DNA from: Candidatus Parabacteroides intestinigallinarum
GTDB taxonomy: Bacteria > Bacteroidota > Bacteroidia > Bacteroidales > Tannerellaceae
Assembly: GCA_019114945.1 (NCBI GenBank)
Contig: DXEN01000076.1
Span: forward strand, 1-32,158
Reading direction: 5' to 3'
Length of the DNA stretch: 32,158 bases
Shown here: one piece after another, positions 8,051 to 20,914 of the stretch
Layout of the letters: the number at the start of each line of letters is the position of its first letter
How positions within the stretch are numbered: position 1 is the stretch's first letter
Notes under the pieces: generated by a model
The model's input: only the letters and a program-made list of their open reading frames with translations
Told to the model about the DNA's origin: nothing
The model's database searches: none
Translations under genes and position numbers: made by a program

Positions 8051-9433
8051 TTACCGAACGGTATATTTCACGCAGCTCAAGTAGCCATCGTCTCCCGGTC
8101 GCTGCACGGACAGCTTCAAATCGCCCGCTTTCTGAGGTACGACGGTTATCCGCATGGCGCCGGTAGACGGATCTACGCTCCACGAGCGATACCAATCCCC
8201 CTCGTTGATAACCGCCCAACTCAGATTATCCCGCGAACGAATCGAGAAAGTATAGGTATTACCCACGCGCAACGTCTCGTTCAAAGGAATCTCGTCGATG
8301 GTACAAACATCGCCCAAATTATAAAATTGGGGCAACGCCTTCACTTCCCCCGACCGAACGGCCGCCAACAACCGCTTCCCGTCAATCCCGTACCTCCGCA
8401 AGCTGCCCGCATCCATGTTCCGCAAACGGGCGATCTCGGGCATAAGCATCGGGTCTCGCCGCTCAAGATTCGCTAAATCGGCCCGTGTAGCATTCGGGAC
8501 CTCATATTCCACCACACTCCAATAATGTTTCTCTCCTTTCTTCTGGATACTCCAACTAACCTCACCCGGCTTGACCGGCATAAAATCCATCGAATAAATA
8601 CCGTCCCGATACTGCCAATTCGTATAAAAGTCCTCATTAATCAGCGCGACCTCGCAATCCGCTAACTTCTGGAACGCGAATGTATAGACCTGCCCTACCC
8701 GCAACGTCTTCTCCATAGGTGCGTTTACAAGCCGGATATACCCCACGCCTTCCTTATAGAATTTCGGGAAATCCGTATGCCCCGCCATACAGCGATTGAA
8801 AACGGCCTCCGCCTCGCAACCATACTCACCCCATACCGGTTTGATAATCGGCAAGGAATCGAACCGCTCCCGCGTAATCGGAGTCGGTAGGAACTGATAC
8901 ATCGCGTCATCGGGGAAATGAGTGAAAATCATCCAATAAGGATCCACATGAAACCACGACATATCATTCTCGTTCCTGATAAACGTCTTTCCATTCACCG
9001 ACCCTGCGCCCCACGTCGGGTCAATCAAGATACCGGCACCATCCTCTACCACCACGAACAGCCAAGCATGGCTTCCCGCCGGATCCAGCTCGTTCTTAGA
9101 AGTCCCTGTTATGACATGGACATCGATACCCAGCGGCTCCGCCAGACGATAGAACAACTCGCAATACGCCTGGCACACGCCTCGCTGATTATCCCAGCAC
9201 TCGTCGGCGGTATAAATCGTATAAGAGGTATCATAACTGATATTAGCGCACAACCAACGATAAATAGCCTTTACCTGGTCGTATTTATCCGTACATCCCT
9301 CGGTAATCTGGCGAGCCGCCGGGGAATAATCGTAACGCGAGGGAGAGACCTCGTAAGCCGGGTTCCCGGTCTGCGCGATGCCCGCGACACTCATAAGGAG
9401 AGCGAGGGCGGCAACCAATACTTTCGCTTTCAT
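8051..9433 (-). CDS. Secreted transglutaminase-like protein with two C-terminal repeat domains
   Basis: A 460-residue protein with a signal peptide (hydrophobic 4-19, likely cleavage after Ala20), so periplasmic or outer-surface. Residues about 40-150 form a transglutaminase-like papain-fold domain with a complete triad in typical context: C87 in RGVCQAYC, H122 in SHAW and D138 in LIDPTWGAG. Such domains may act as proteases or cross-linking enzymes; the substrate is unknown. Two divergent copies of one domain follow, about 233-312 and 377-460, each with a TLRVG.YTF start, an AL/AVINE..Y..W centre and an SVQ/SIQ end. The gene stands alone, transcribed away from the ABC-F gene, with 98 nt to purH downstream. 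It might act in a surface or peptide-processing context, but nothing nearby says which. Confidence 0.85.
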   Translation of the reverse strand: MKAKVLVAALALLMSVAGIAQTGNPAYEVSPSRYDYSPAARQITEGCTDKYDQVKAIYRWLCANISYDTSYTIYTADECWDNQRGVCQAYCELFYRLAEPLGIDVHVITGTSKNELDPAGSHAWLFVVVEDGAGILIDPTWGAGSVNGKTFIRNENDMSWFHVDPYWMIFTHFPDDAMYQFLPTPITRERFDSLPIIKPVWGEYGCEAEAVFNRCMAGHTDFPKFYKEGVGYIRLVNAPMEKTLRVGQVYTFAFQKLADCEVALINEDFYTNWQYRDGIYSMDFMPVKPGEVSWSIQKKGEKHYWSVVEYEVPNATRADLANLERRDPMLMPEIARLRNMDAGSLRRYGIDGKRLLAAVRSGEVKALPQFYNLGDVCTIDEIPLNETLRVGNTYTFSIRSRDNLSWAVINEGDWYRSWSVDPSTGAMRITVVPQKAGDLKLSVQRPGDDGYLSCVKYTVR

Positions 9434-9537
9434 AATGAATCTATTTTAGGTTAATCAATCGAATGACAATATTACGGAAAATCCATGAAATATCCGCCGA
9501 ATCTCAAGAGATTAACGTAATAAACAACGTTGAGAAC

Positions 9538-9616
9538 AATGGGCATTATAAAGCACTAACAACAGGCATTGTCAGATGCTTACAATAGGCATCGTCAGTA
9601 CCTTATAATGCCCATT
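9538..9616. repeat. 14-bp perfect inverted repeat enclosing two 17-bp direct repeats
   Basis: AATGGGCATTATAA at 9538-9551 is exactly complementary to 9603-9616, with a 51-nt loop. Inside the loop, ACAACAGGCATTGTCAG (9559-9575) recurs as ACAATAGGCATCGTCAG (9582-9598), two mismatches in 17. The order is therefore arm, repeat, repeat, arm. It lies between two divergent promoters and about 160 nt from the ABC-F start. It could be a regulator-binding region, a structured RNA of unknown direction, or a small mobile-element relic. Confidence 0.75.
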
Positions 9617-9732
9617 ATACGGAACCTCCCCTTAGGAACATGCTCCCTCCCCTCCAACGTCCTCATGCGGAACGCATGCGTAGCTACATCCAAAACTTTC
9701 CTTATGGCCATCGGTCAAGGGGATATTTTTCG

Positions 9733-9740
9733 TACCTTCG
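9733..9740 (+). promoter_or_regulatory. Candidate ABC-F promoter, -7 element
   Basis: TACCTTCG followed by CGCCC closely resembles the -7 element of the tRNA-Asp promoter at the window's right end (TACCTTTGCACC), with one change in TAnnTTTG. It lies 34 nt before the ABC-F start. A matching -33 TTG is not clear. Confidence 0.45.
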
Positions 9741-9768
9741 CGCCCGATCGCAATTTAATTTAGGCTAG

Positions 9769-13256
<3,488 letters not shown>

Positions 13257-13272
13257 CAGGTAATTGAGTGTA

Positions 13273-13355
13273 GATGTGTCAAATCGCGCAAAAGCACGCA
13301 GGTCTTAGAATTCTGCGTGCCAATACCCGATTTGATACACCTTCTTTCTATTTTT
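13273..13355 (+). repeat. Hairpin repeat, copy 1 (also possible terminator of the LtaS-like gene)
   Basis: A core starting GATGTGTCAAATCGCG (13273-13288), continuing AAAAGCACGC, recurs with one mismatch over 27 nt at 23911-23937. Both copies end in a complementary arm and ACACCTTCTTTC. Here the outer arms (GTGTCAAATCG and CGATTTGATACAC) pair with a 2-nt bulge, and an inner stem GCACGCAG/CTGCGTGC adds a second hairpin, making a cruciform. The + strand side ends in a T-rich run, so it may stop transcription of the LtaS-like gene before the convergent susD. Confidence 0.7.
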
Positions 13356-13399
13356 CCCCGAGACATGCGCTTATTCGGGGATCCCGAAGTGGCGAATCG

Positions 13400-15079
13400 T
13401 CACCTTTTTAAATTCGGATTCAACGAAACATCGACAGAGGGATAAGGAGCGTAAGCCCGATCGTCGCTCCAAGCGCCCGATACCTCGACCCGCTCTCGCA
13501 TATAAACCGGCCCCGTCACCATATCCGCTTTGTCCGGGTTCTCCTTCAGCCACTGCTCCGTCACCTCATATTCCGGATTTTCCAGGCGGAAATTGAAATA
13601 ATCGCCCAAACGATGCATTCTTCGTTGATCATGGTAACGGGTCGCCACGCTCCGGTAACAGCCCGCTATCTCCCAGCCATGCTCGTTATAAGCCGCCTCC
13701 GCCAGCTCCCCGTTCGACAAGGTAGACGGATAATAATTATACGAGCTATCATTCCATTTGCCATCCGCCCGGCGACGGACCGTGTTCAGCAACTCAATCG
13801 CTTTCGCCCGGTCTCCGTAACCGGAACGGCCTACCGCTTCCGCATACCACAGATAAACCTGCGGAAGACGAATAAACGAAGCTGTCTGCTCGCTCCATCC
13901 GTCGGCCTGCTCGCTATAGCTCCTCGTCTGGTCATACTCCACCTCATCGTTCGCGAAAGCGTACATCACATAATAAGGATTGTTGCAATTCGTCACGTTA
14001 TCATAAAACCACGGCACCACTTTCTGGTCTTGCATATGATAATAAACATCACCGAAAATAGCCTTTTTCCTCGGCCCCATCGGATAATCGAGCCAGAACT
14101 TGATCTCGGCACGCATATCACTGAACCCGCCGGTCTCCTCCGGAATCTCGGCAAGACCGCGAGCGGCCTGCGAAGCGTCACCTCCTCCGAAATCCTTCGT
14201 GAAATAAATTCCAAGAATAATCTCCGTATTATTCTTATTGTATTGCCGGGAGTAGACTTTCCAGAACTCATCGAACATACGATAATAATAGGTACCGCTT
14301 TCGACAGCATCGATCACCTCTTTCGACTTATCGACCGCCAACCTGTAATACTCATCGCCTTTATTTAAGGGCCAACCCGCCATCGTCAGATAAACCTGCG
14401 CGAGAGTCGCTTGGGCAGCACCTTTGCTCGCGATGATATTGAGGCCGTTCATCCCCCAAGGCTCGGTGGTGAATTGAGCGGGCAAATGCTCCTCCGCGAA
14501 TCGCAAATCCTCCACGATAAAATTATAAACCTCCTCCTCGGAAGCGGTATTGATATCCAAATCAATCTCACTGTTCACGATAAGCGGGAGCGGTCCCCAG
14601 CAACGCACCATCCAGAAATAAGCGTAAGCGCGCCAAAAGCGAGCCTCCCCTATCGCCATATCGATCTCTTCCTGAGAGACATCGGGCGTATTGGCCACGC
14701 CATTGATGATGTAATTGGCGGCCTTCACCACATTCCACATGCAACTCCAACAACCTACACCGCTTGTCATCATCGAATTGCCATCATTAGAGATAAACTG
14801 ATCCCAATCGGTGAAGTTCGTCTTCGAGACGATGCTGGTCATATCATCGCCTTTCAACATCGGAGCATAGATACCGATATAACCGCTCGCCATTTTCACC
14901 TGATAATAAAGTGCGTTAATAGAGCCCTCAAGGTCGGTCCGTTCGGTAAACGACTCCAGACTGGTCATCTGTCCTTTGGGATCCTCTTCCAGAAAATCGG
15001 AACAAGAGGAGACAAACAAAGCGGATAAACAAAGCGCTACGATCTTATTTTTCATATTATGTATTTTCATATTTTTCAT
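13400..15079 (-). CDS. SusD/RagB-family outer-membrane nutrient-binding lipoprotein
   Basis: SusD-like lipoproteins sit on the cell surface as lids over SusC-type TonB-dependent channels and bind the nutrient, usually a glycan or peptide. The protein has a lipoprotein signal with the lipidated Cys in LFVSSC (residue 26 from this start) followed by SDFLEEDPKG, a classic SusD mature start. The body contains the tetratricopeptide-like helices and the C-terminal segment DYFNFRLENPEYEV..N..KADMVTG of the RagB/SusD fold. The Met at residue 9 (15053-15055) is an equally good start. It follows susC by 21 nt. No glycoside hydrolase, sulfatase cluster or sigma/anti-sigma pair lies nearby to suggest a substrate. 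Confidence 0.93.
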   Translation of the reverse strand: MKNMKIHNMKNKIVALCLSALFVSSCSDFLEEDPKGQMTSLESFTERTDLEGSINALYYQVKMASGYIGIYAPMLKGDDMTSIVSKTNFTDWDQFISNDGNSMMTSGVGCWSCMWNVVKAANYIINGVANTPDVSQEEIDMAIGEARFWRAYAYFWMVRCWGPLPLIVNSEIDLDINTASEEEVYNFIVEDLRFAEEHLPAQFTTEPWGMNGLNIIASKGAAQATLAQVYLTMAGWPLNKGDEYYRLAVDKSKEVIDAVESGTYYYRMFDEFWKVYSRQYNKNNTEIILGIYFTKDFGGGDASQAARGLAEIPEETGGFSDMRAEIKFWLDYPMGPRKKAIFGDVYYHMQDQKVVPWFYDNVTNCNNPYYVMYAFANDEVEYDQTRSYSEQADGWSEQTASFIRLPQVYLWYAEAVGRSGYGDRAKAIELLNTVRRRADGKWNDSSYNYYPSTLSNGELAEAAYNEHGWEIAGCYRSVATRYHDQRRMHRLGDYFNFRLENPEYEVTEQWLKENPDKADMVTGPVYMRERVEVSGAWSDDRAYAPYPSVDVSLNPNLKR

Positions 15080-15100
15080 CTTTCATTTTAATAGGAAACA

Positions 15101-18100
15101 TCAGAAATCCAATTTAAGCGTAAACGTGAACGTACGGTTGGAAGGATAATTGCCATAATCCAAACCCAACTCTTTATCCGTCGACGAGTTCGAAGTCTCC
15201 GGATCCAACCCTTTATACTTAGTGATGGTGAAAAGATTCTGGGCGCTCACGCCTAACGTGACACCGACAAACCGAGTCCACCGCTTCGGGAAGACATACG
15301 ACAGGCTTACGTTCTGCAAACGAAGGAAATCAGCGTCCTCCAACCATTGAGTCGAACGAGGCGTGGCGCGACTCAACGAGTTCTTGCTGCTGGCGAACTC
15401 GGCATCCGCCTTATTCGCAACAATATCCCAACTTTTCTCAAATCCTTCCCGGGAAGTAATAAAACGACTTTCCGGCACCATAACCGAAGTAGCGAAACGA
15501 GTGACATTGAGCCGCTGGAAACCGGTGCTCGCCCGGAAGAAGATATTCATCTCCCAATTCTTATACCGCAATGTATTGTTCCAACCCAAGTTCCATTTAG
15601 GAACCGGATTGCCTACCACCACCCGATCGGCGTCCGTAGGAGATGTGGTCACGCCGCCATCCGCGGTTTGGTAAAGGTTCGCTCCGTTCTCGTCAAGCCC
15701 AACCCATTTCCAAAGATTAAAATTGCTGACCGGCAACCCCTCTTTCATAATAAACACATTGCCTTCCATCAAACCGCCCCGGCTCGCGTCCGGAATCAAG
15801 AAATCCTCTCCATCCAAATTCGTGACCTTGGTCTTCAAATAAGAAGCGGTGAAAGTGGTAGACCATTCAAAATCATTCGTCTGTACCGGATAAGCGTCCA
15901 AGGTAAACTCCCACCCCGTACTATACATCTCGCCCACATTGCTCCAATAAGAACCGCCTCCATAAAAATAAGGAATCGTCTTGGCGAACAACAAATCTTT
16001 CGTATTCTTCCGATACCAATCCACCGTCAAGTTAACTCTTTGTTTCAAAAAACTCAAATCGAGCCCCACGTCATACGAATACGTCTTTTCCCAAGTCAAA
16101 TCCGGAGAGGAATAGGTACTTTGCCAATAGCCGGGATAAAGCGTACCCGTTCCATAAGCGTAATTCGCAAGGGTTAACAATCCCAAAGTTCCATAAGCGT
16201 TAATGGCCTGATTTCCTGTCACTCCAAAGCTGGCACGTAACTTCATTCGCTGGAACAATCGCTGATCTCGCATGAAGCCCTCTTCCGCGATATTCCAAGC
16301 GAGAGCACCTGAAGGGAAATAGCCCCATTTATTATTCATAAACTTGGACGAGCCATCCGCCCGAAGAGTAGCGGTCGCGTAATAACGATTTTTGTAATTA
16401 TACATCACACGCCCAAAAGCGGAGACCATCTGCTCTTTCGTATAATTCGTAGCTCCGGTCAGTCCGGATTGCACGGCATTGATGTTCCAATAACCGGTCT
16501 TCTCGGAAAGAAGGTCCTGCCCGTTCACTCCGACATTCTTGTATTCCTTTTGATAAATCTCAAAAACACCGGTAGCCGTAAGATTATGCCCATTGAAATC
16601 CCGTTGGAAAGTCAAATTATTCGTTTCTTGGTAAGTAACCGTACGGTTCATGCTGTTTCCCATTGCGCTGATGGCGCTCGGCTCACGTTTGGTAGAGGAT
16701 AACGAATAACTCGAAGCGTTCGCCAAGTTAAACGCTCCTTGGGCGGAGAAAGTCAACCCTTTCAATATATTAAAACGAAAATCGATATAACCTTTCACAT
16801 TATAGCTTTCCCCATCGGCATCGTTCGACACGAGCGATCCATAAGGATTGGCGGCGATCGAGCAATAAGGGTCGCGAAGGTATACGCCATTCTCATCCAT
16901 CAAGTCCATCGCCGGGGAATAGTTCGCCATGCAAATAAATCCGCGCCCGTGTTATGCGTAGATTCCGTCGACGCCTCGACATTGGTCGTGATAGAAAGCC
17001 AATTGGTGACATCCGAATCCAGATTCGCTCGGAAACCATAACGCTTCAGTTCAGATTCCGTCGTAATACCGGTCTGGTTCAAGAAAAGTCCGGAAACAAA
17101 ATAGCGGTTTTTCTGATTCCCTCCTGAAATATTCAATTTATAATCTTGCGAAACACCCGTTTGCAGCATCAAATCCTGATAATCAACTCCTTTTGTCCCC
17201 AACCGGAAGGCTTCCATATCCTCAGGTGAAAACCGCGTATCGGTCATCGCCTCAAGCGCCTGGGCATATTCATAAGCGTTCATCAAATCGAAACGCTTGG
17301 GCAGATTAGACACGCCAATCTCACTACTCACTTGGATATGAGGTTTTCCGGCGGCACCTCGCTTCGTCGTTACCAAGATAACACCATTGGCCCCTCTCGA
17401 ACCATAAATAGCCGTAGATGAGGCATCCTTCAACACCTCGATGGAAGCGATATCCGCGGGATTGGTCACCGAACCTCCTATCACACCATCGACCACCCAT
17501 AACGGGTCATTACCGAAATTGATGGAAGATACACCGCGAACCCGTATATTCGCGTCCGCTCCCAACTGGGCACCTGAATAGGAAGACGCTTGCACGCCAG
17601 CTATACGCCCTTGCAGAATCTCCGAGGTTTTCTTAATAGGCTGCGCGCTGAATTGCCTGTTGGTGACCGAACCTACCGCACCGGTCAAATCCCGCCGGTT
17701 AGTTGTTCCATAGCCAATCACCACCACCTCATCCAATTGCTCGGAATCCTCGTACATAGTAATCTGGATATGGGAAGATTGACGCCTGACGGGATATTCT
17801 ACCTGAGCATATCCCAAATAGTTCACGAGCAACAAAGCTCTTGGCGCGACATCCAATACAAATTTCCCTTCAACATCCGAATTGGTCCCATTCGTCGTAC
17901 CTTGCTCAATGATTGTCGCTCCCACAATCGGCTTTCCCGCTTCATCCACAATCACGCCTTCTACTCTTTTTCTTTCTTGCTTCCGCTGTTCGACTTGCGT
18001 ACGGTCATCCGCATTTAAAGTCCTTTCCTCAAAGACAGAAGCGAAAACATTCTCCCCCAATAATAAAAGAGGAGAAAAAACGGTTAATACAATTTTCTCT

Positions 18101-18105
18101 TTCAT
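15101..18105 (-). pseudogene. SusC/RagA-family TonB-dependent receptor, broken by a frameshift
   Basis: This should be one outer-membrane TonB-dependent channel of about 1,001 residues, but it is split into two frames. The first (start ATG 18103-18105, stop at 16900-16902) carries the signal peptide, a carboxypeptidase-regulatory-like domain (RVEGVIVDEAGKPIVGATI), the SusC motif QLDEVVVIGYGT and the plug with EVLKDASSTAIYGSRGANGVILVTTKRG, ending out of frame after NTGADLFA. The second frame begins within 16900-16930 with ANYSPAMDLMDENGVYL and holds the rest of the barrel up to the terminal Phe (KLDF). The span is 3,005 nt, one short of a whole number of codons. Adding one base near 16930 would rejoin the frames. 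Both halves are otherwise intact, so the lesion is recent or a sequencing error. An ATG at 16928-16930 could restart translation but without a signal peptide. Confidence 0.88.
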
Positions 18106-18293
18106 AAGTAACGCTTTACTTCTTCTTTTTTCGATTAAATGTGACGCAATATATACAATTTCATCGACAAACAACCTTAAAAAGATTATTTTGACAATAA
18201 GCGCACTTTTTTAAAACTTGCCCGACCGTCTTGAGGCACGAATGCGTGAACGCTCGCAAAAGTTCATATACCCGCCTATAAGCCCTCTTAACG

Positions 18294-18369
18294 CACATAG
18301 GTGCGTGGGGCAACACACATAGGTGCGCGAGGGATTTCAGATAGCTCCTATCGCCCGCGCACATACGTG
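18294..18369. repeat. Three dispersed CACATAGGTGCG-type motifs
   Basis: CACATAGGTGCG occurs at 18294-18305 and 18316-18327, 22 nt apart and each followed by a G-rich run, with a third variant CACATACGTGTC near 18360. The core resembles the CACATATGTGGG core of the tandem array at 31839-31970, which suggests one family of intergenic repeats. Confidence 0.55.
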
Positions 18370-18436
18370 TCTTCCCACAACAAGACAGCAATGACTTTCT
18401 CTACAGATGTATCACATGCCCATCGTACCAAAAGAA

Positions 18437-18462
18437 AAAGCCGACTTTCACAAGCCGGCTTT
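18437..18462 (-). terminator. Rho-independent terminator after rny
   Basis: AAAGCCG (18437-18443) pairs with CGGCTTT (18456-18462) around a 12-nt loop. On the minus strand the stem runs straight into TTTTTCTTTT, about 60 nt beyond the rny stop, the normal form of an intrinsic terminator. Confidence 0.8.
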
Positions 18463-18519
18463 CTTCGGAAATGGGGGAAAGTTAACTAATCCCACACATT
18501 ATTTAAATATATAGGGTCC

Positions 18520-20058
18520 TTATTTTGCATAACTTACCGCACGGGTCTCACGGATTACCGTGATTTTCACCTGTCCCGGATAAGTCATTTCATCCTGGAT
18601 CTTCTTAGCGATCTCTGTAGACAGGCTCTCCGTCTCCTTATCGCTAATCTTATCCGCACCTACGATCACACGCAACTCCCGACCTGCTTGGATCGCATAT
18701 GTCTTTACGACACCCGGATACGACAACGCCAATTGCTCCAAGTCATTCAATCGTTTGATGTAAGCTTCCACGATCTCCCGACGAGCACCCGGACGCGCTC
18801 CGGAAATCGCATCGCAAACCTGTACGATCGGCGCAAGCAGCGTTTGCATCTCCACTTCATCGTGGTGCGCACCTACGGCATTGCAAATATCGGGTTTTTC
18901 TTTGAATTTCTCACAAAGTTTCATGCCTAAAATTGCATGCGGCAATTCAGGTTCGTCATCAGGCACCTTTCCGATGTCGTGCAACAAGCCCGCACGCTTC
19001 GCCCTTTTCGGATTCAAACCCAACTCTGAAGCCATCACCGCACATAGATTCGCGGTCTCGCGTGCGTGCTGCAACAAGTTCTGTCCATACGAAGAACGAT
19101 ATTTCATCTTACCAATCATACGGATCAACTCCGGATGCAAACCATGCACACCCAAATCAATCGCCGTACGTTTACCCGTCTCGACAATCTCTTCCTCTAC
19201 CTGCTTCCGTACTTTCGCCACGACCTCCTCGATACGGGCCGGGTGAATCCGTCCATCCTGCACCAACTGATGCAAAGCCAAACGCGCGATTTCCCGACGA
19301 ACCGGGTCAAATCCAGACAACACAATCGCCTCCGGCGTATCATCCACGACGATCTCGATACCCGTAGCCGCCTCCAAAGCGCGAATATTACGTCCCTCGC
19401 GTCCGATAATACGGCCTTTAATCTCATCCGAATCAATATGAAATACCGTGATGGAATTCTCTATAGCGGTCTCGGTCGCTACACGTTGAATAGACTGTAT
19501 CACGATTTTCTTCGCCTCTTTATTGGCCGTCATCTTCGCGTCCTCGATAATCTCATTGACATACGACGCGGCCTGCGTCTTCGCCTCATCCTTCAACGAC
19601 TCAATCAAACGCTCCTTCGCCTCCTCAGCGGACAAGCCCGAGATAGTCTCCAAGTGCTCCACCTCTTTTTGGTGCAACCTCTCCAAATCCTGCTTCTTCT
19701 TCTCCACCAATTCAAGTTGGGAAGAAAGATTTTCCTTTACGGCCTCGATCTCACCATTCTTCCGTTGCAACTCCTCCTGGCGTTGGTTCATCGCCAACTC
19801 CCTCTGCTTCAGTTTCGCCTCGACCGACTGAATCTTCGAATTCCGCTGCGCGACCTGCTTTTCCAAATCCGCCTTCAGGTGAAGAAACTTCTCTTTCACC
19901 TCAAGCATCTTATTTTTCTTTATCACTTCCGCTTCCTTTTCCGCTTCCTGAAGTATGGAATCATACTTCGATCGCAGCAGGAAACGCATACCTAACCACG
20001 TGAGTAATCCACCCACGACGAAAGTAACAATCGGTACGACTATATACATTCCAATCAT
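18520..20058 (-). CDS. rny: Ribonuclease Y
   Basis: RNase Y is a membrane-anchored endoribonuclease that starts mRNA decay. The 512-residue protein shows the standard order: one N-terminal transmembrane helix (about 5-27), a long coiled coil (about 33-190), a KH RNA-binding domain with [11 protein letters not shown] (215-225), and an HD catalytic domain with H360-D361 in GLLHDIGK and a second AHHDE motif (397-401). Length is typical. It follows zapA by 109 nt in the same direction; that gap holds a small hairpin (CATGAAGG/CCTTCGTG) and later a T run, possibly weakening read-through. It is followed by a clear terminator. Confidence 0.98.
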   Translation of the reverse strand: MIGMYIVVPIVTFVVGGLLTWLGMRFLLRSKYDSILQEAEKEAEVIKKNKMLEVKEKFLHLKADLEKQVAQRNSKIQSVEAKLKQRELAMNQRQEELQRKNGEIEAVKENLSSQLELVEKKKQDLERLHQKEVEHLETISGLSAEEAKERLIESLKDEAKTQAASYVNEIIEDAKMTANKEAKKIVIQSIQRVATETAIENSITVFHIDSDEIKGRIIGREGRNIRALEAATGIEIVVDDTPEAIVLSGFDPVRREIARLALHQLVQDGRIHPARIEEVVAKVRKQVEEEIVETGKRTAIDLGVHGLHPELIRMIGKMKYRSSYGQNLLQHARETANLCAVMASELGLNPKRAKRAGLLHDIGKVPDDEPELPHAILGMKLCEKFKEKPDICNAVGAHHDEVEMQTLLAPIVQVCDAISGARPGARREIVEAYIKRLNDLEQLALSYPGVVKTYAIQAGRELRVIVGADKISDKETESLSTEIAKKIQDEMTYPGQVKITVIRETRAVSYAK

Positions 20059-20167
20059 TTTACAATTAATTTTTTAACTCAATTATATATACAAAAAAAC
20101 ACCACATCACACGAAGGCTCCCCTTCATGCAAAGCAGTGCGGAAAATACAATCATTCGAGATAAACG

Positions 20168-20452
20168 CTACTTCTTCAAATATTTCTCCAACTCCGTCGT
20201 CAGCTGCCCGATCTCATTCGAGAAAGATTCATTCAGCCGCTCCAACTTCATGTTCTGCATTGAAAACTGAAAAGCCACCATCGCCAACAAATCAAGCGCA
20301 TCCACCTCTACCGCGAAATGTTGCCTATATTGGAATATCTTGCTGTTAATTTGCTCTGCCGCGGCCCGAGCAATCTCCTCTTCCTCCCGTTTAATCGTAA
20401 GCGGATATTTCTTTCCAGCTATCACTATATTTATAAGAAACGTATCGTCCAT
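20168..20452 (-). CDS. zapA: Cell division protein ZapA
   Basis: ZapA binds FtsZ and bundles protofilaments at the division ring. The 94-residue protein has the small globular N-terminal head (INIVIAGKKYPLTIKREEEE, 7-26), then helices with AAEQIN and a C-terminal coiled coil, as in the family. It lies between a coiled-coil gene upstream and rny downstream on the same strand, an order I recall from other Bacteroidales. Confidence 0.92.
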   Translation of the reverse strand: MDDTFLINIVIAGKKYPLTIKREEEEIARAAAEQINSKIFQYRQHFAVEVDALDLLAMVAFQFSMQNMKLERLNESFSNEIGQLTTELEKYLKK

Positions 20453-20474
20453 CGCTTTCTATATTAATCGCCTT

Positions 20475-20768
20475 TTATTCGTTTAACAGTGCGATGCACT
20501 TATCTACCTCCCGCACTAACTTTGACAATCGCGTCCGGGCATTCCGCATCTCCTCCTCATTCGCGGAGACAACACGAGCCGTCAGCATATTATCGCATCG
20601 GGTGCGCAATTCCTCAACCATCTCTCTTGCTTGCCGCAGTTCCTCCTCTTTCTGATTTAACAGATTCCTGAGCTCGTCTATCTTTTGCTTTTGCTGATCG
20701 CACACAGCCATCAGATCACGAACCCTCACCTCAAATACAGCCAGCAATCTCTTATGATCCTCGGTCAT
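20475..20768 (-). CDS. Small coiled-coil protein upstream of zapA
   Basis: A 97-residue, highly charged, almost entirely helical protein with a long heptad-like stretch (about 20-70) and no signal peptide. I do not recognise a named family. By size, coiled coil and position 22 nt before zapA it may be a division-associated partner, but this is inference. Start ATG 20766-20768 is preferred over a TTG nine bases upstream, because a GGTGGA sequence directly precedes the ATG and a good promoter lies about 18-25 nt upstream. Confidence 0.75.
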   Translation of the reverse strand: MTEDHKRLLAVFEVRVRDLMAVCDQQKQKIDELRNLLNQKEEELRQAREMVEELRTRCDNMLTARVVSANEEEMRNARTRLSKLVREVDKCIALLNE

Positions 20769-20785
20769 TCCACCCAAATTCTATA

Positions 20786-20816
20786 CAAAAGTAGAAGATA
20801 GAATTGAATTAACCAA
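20786..20816 (-). promoter_or_regulatory. Promoter of the coiled-coil/zapA/rny unit
   Basis: On the minus strand TTG (20814-20816) and TACTTTTG (20786-20793) are separated by 20 bp, matching the Bacteroidota sigma-A pattern TTG-N19-21-TAnnTTTG. The expected start site is about 10 nt before the first gene's ATG, so the leader is very short. Confidence 0.7.
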
Positions 20817-20855
20817 CGATAAGCCGAATTATTTCACCGAAAAAATGGGATATAA

Positions 20856-20885
20856 ATAAAAAGGCCGTTCCTCTACCGAACAGCC
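20856..20885 (-). terminator. Rho-independent terminator after the winged-helix gene
   Basis: On the minus strand GGCTGTTC (20885-20878) pairs with GAACGGCC (20870-20863) around a 7-nt loop, with one G-U pair, and is followed directly by TTTTTATT. It is 30 nt beyond the stop of the gene at 20915-21115. Confidence 0.8.
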
Positions 20886-20914
20886 CCCTTAACTTTCGTG
20901 CCAATTTCCCTTGT

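Larger units (their letters stand above)
18106..18519. other. Intergenic region between susC and rny
   Basis: About 414 nt between two genes on the minus strand. It contains the rny terminator (18437-18462), three copies of a CACATAGGTGCG-like motif (18294-18375), and the susC leader. No convincing TAnnTTTG promoter with a spaced TTG is seen for susC. A minus-strand frame crossing it (18161-18391) is rich in Cys and His only because it translates the repeats, and is not considered a gene. Confidence 0.6.

Noticed and set aside
8025-8219. Small minus-strand frame at the end of the transglutaminase gene
   Set aside because: It is an out-of-frame shadow of the real gene's 3' end.
9569-9763. 64-codon frame on the + strand in the divergent intergenic region
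   Set aside because: It starts inside the inverted repeat, overlaps the ABC-F promoter, and resembles nothing known.
16928-18174. SusC halves as two separate functional genes
   Set aside because: The barrel half has no signal peptide and the plug half ends mid-barrel; sequence continuity across the junction shows one broken gene.
18161-18391. Minus-strand Cys-rich frame in the susC upstream region
   Set aside because: It translates the CACATAGGTGCG repeats and runs into susC leader sequence; no recognisable domain.
20059-20167. 6S RNA between zapA and rny, as downstream of zapA in Proteobacteria
   Set aside because: The 109-nt gap is too short for 6S RNA and only a small hairpin is visible.
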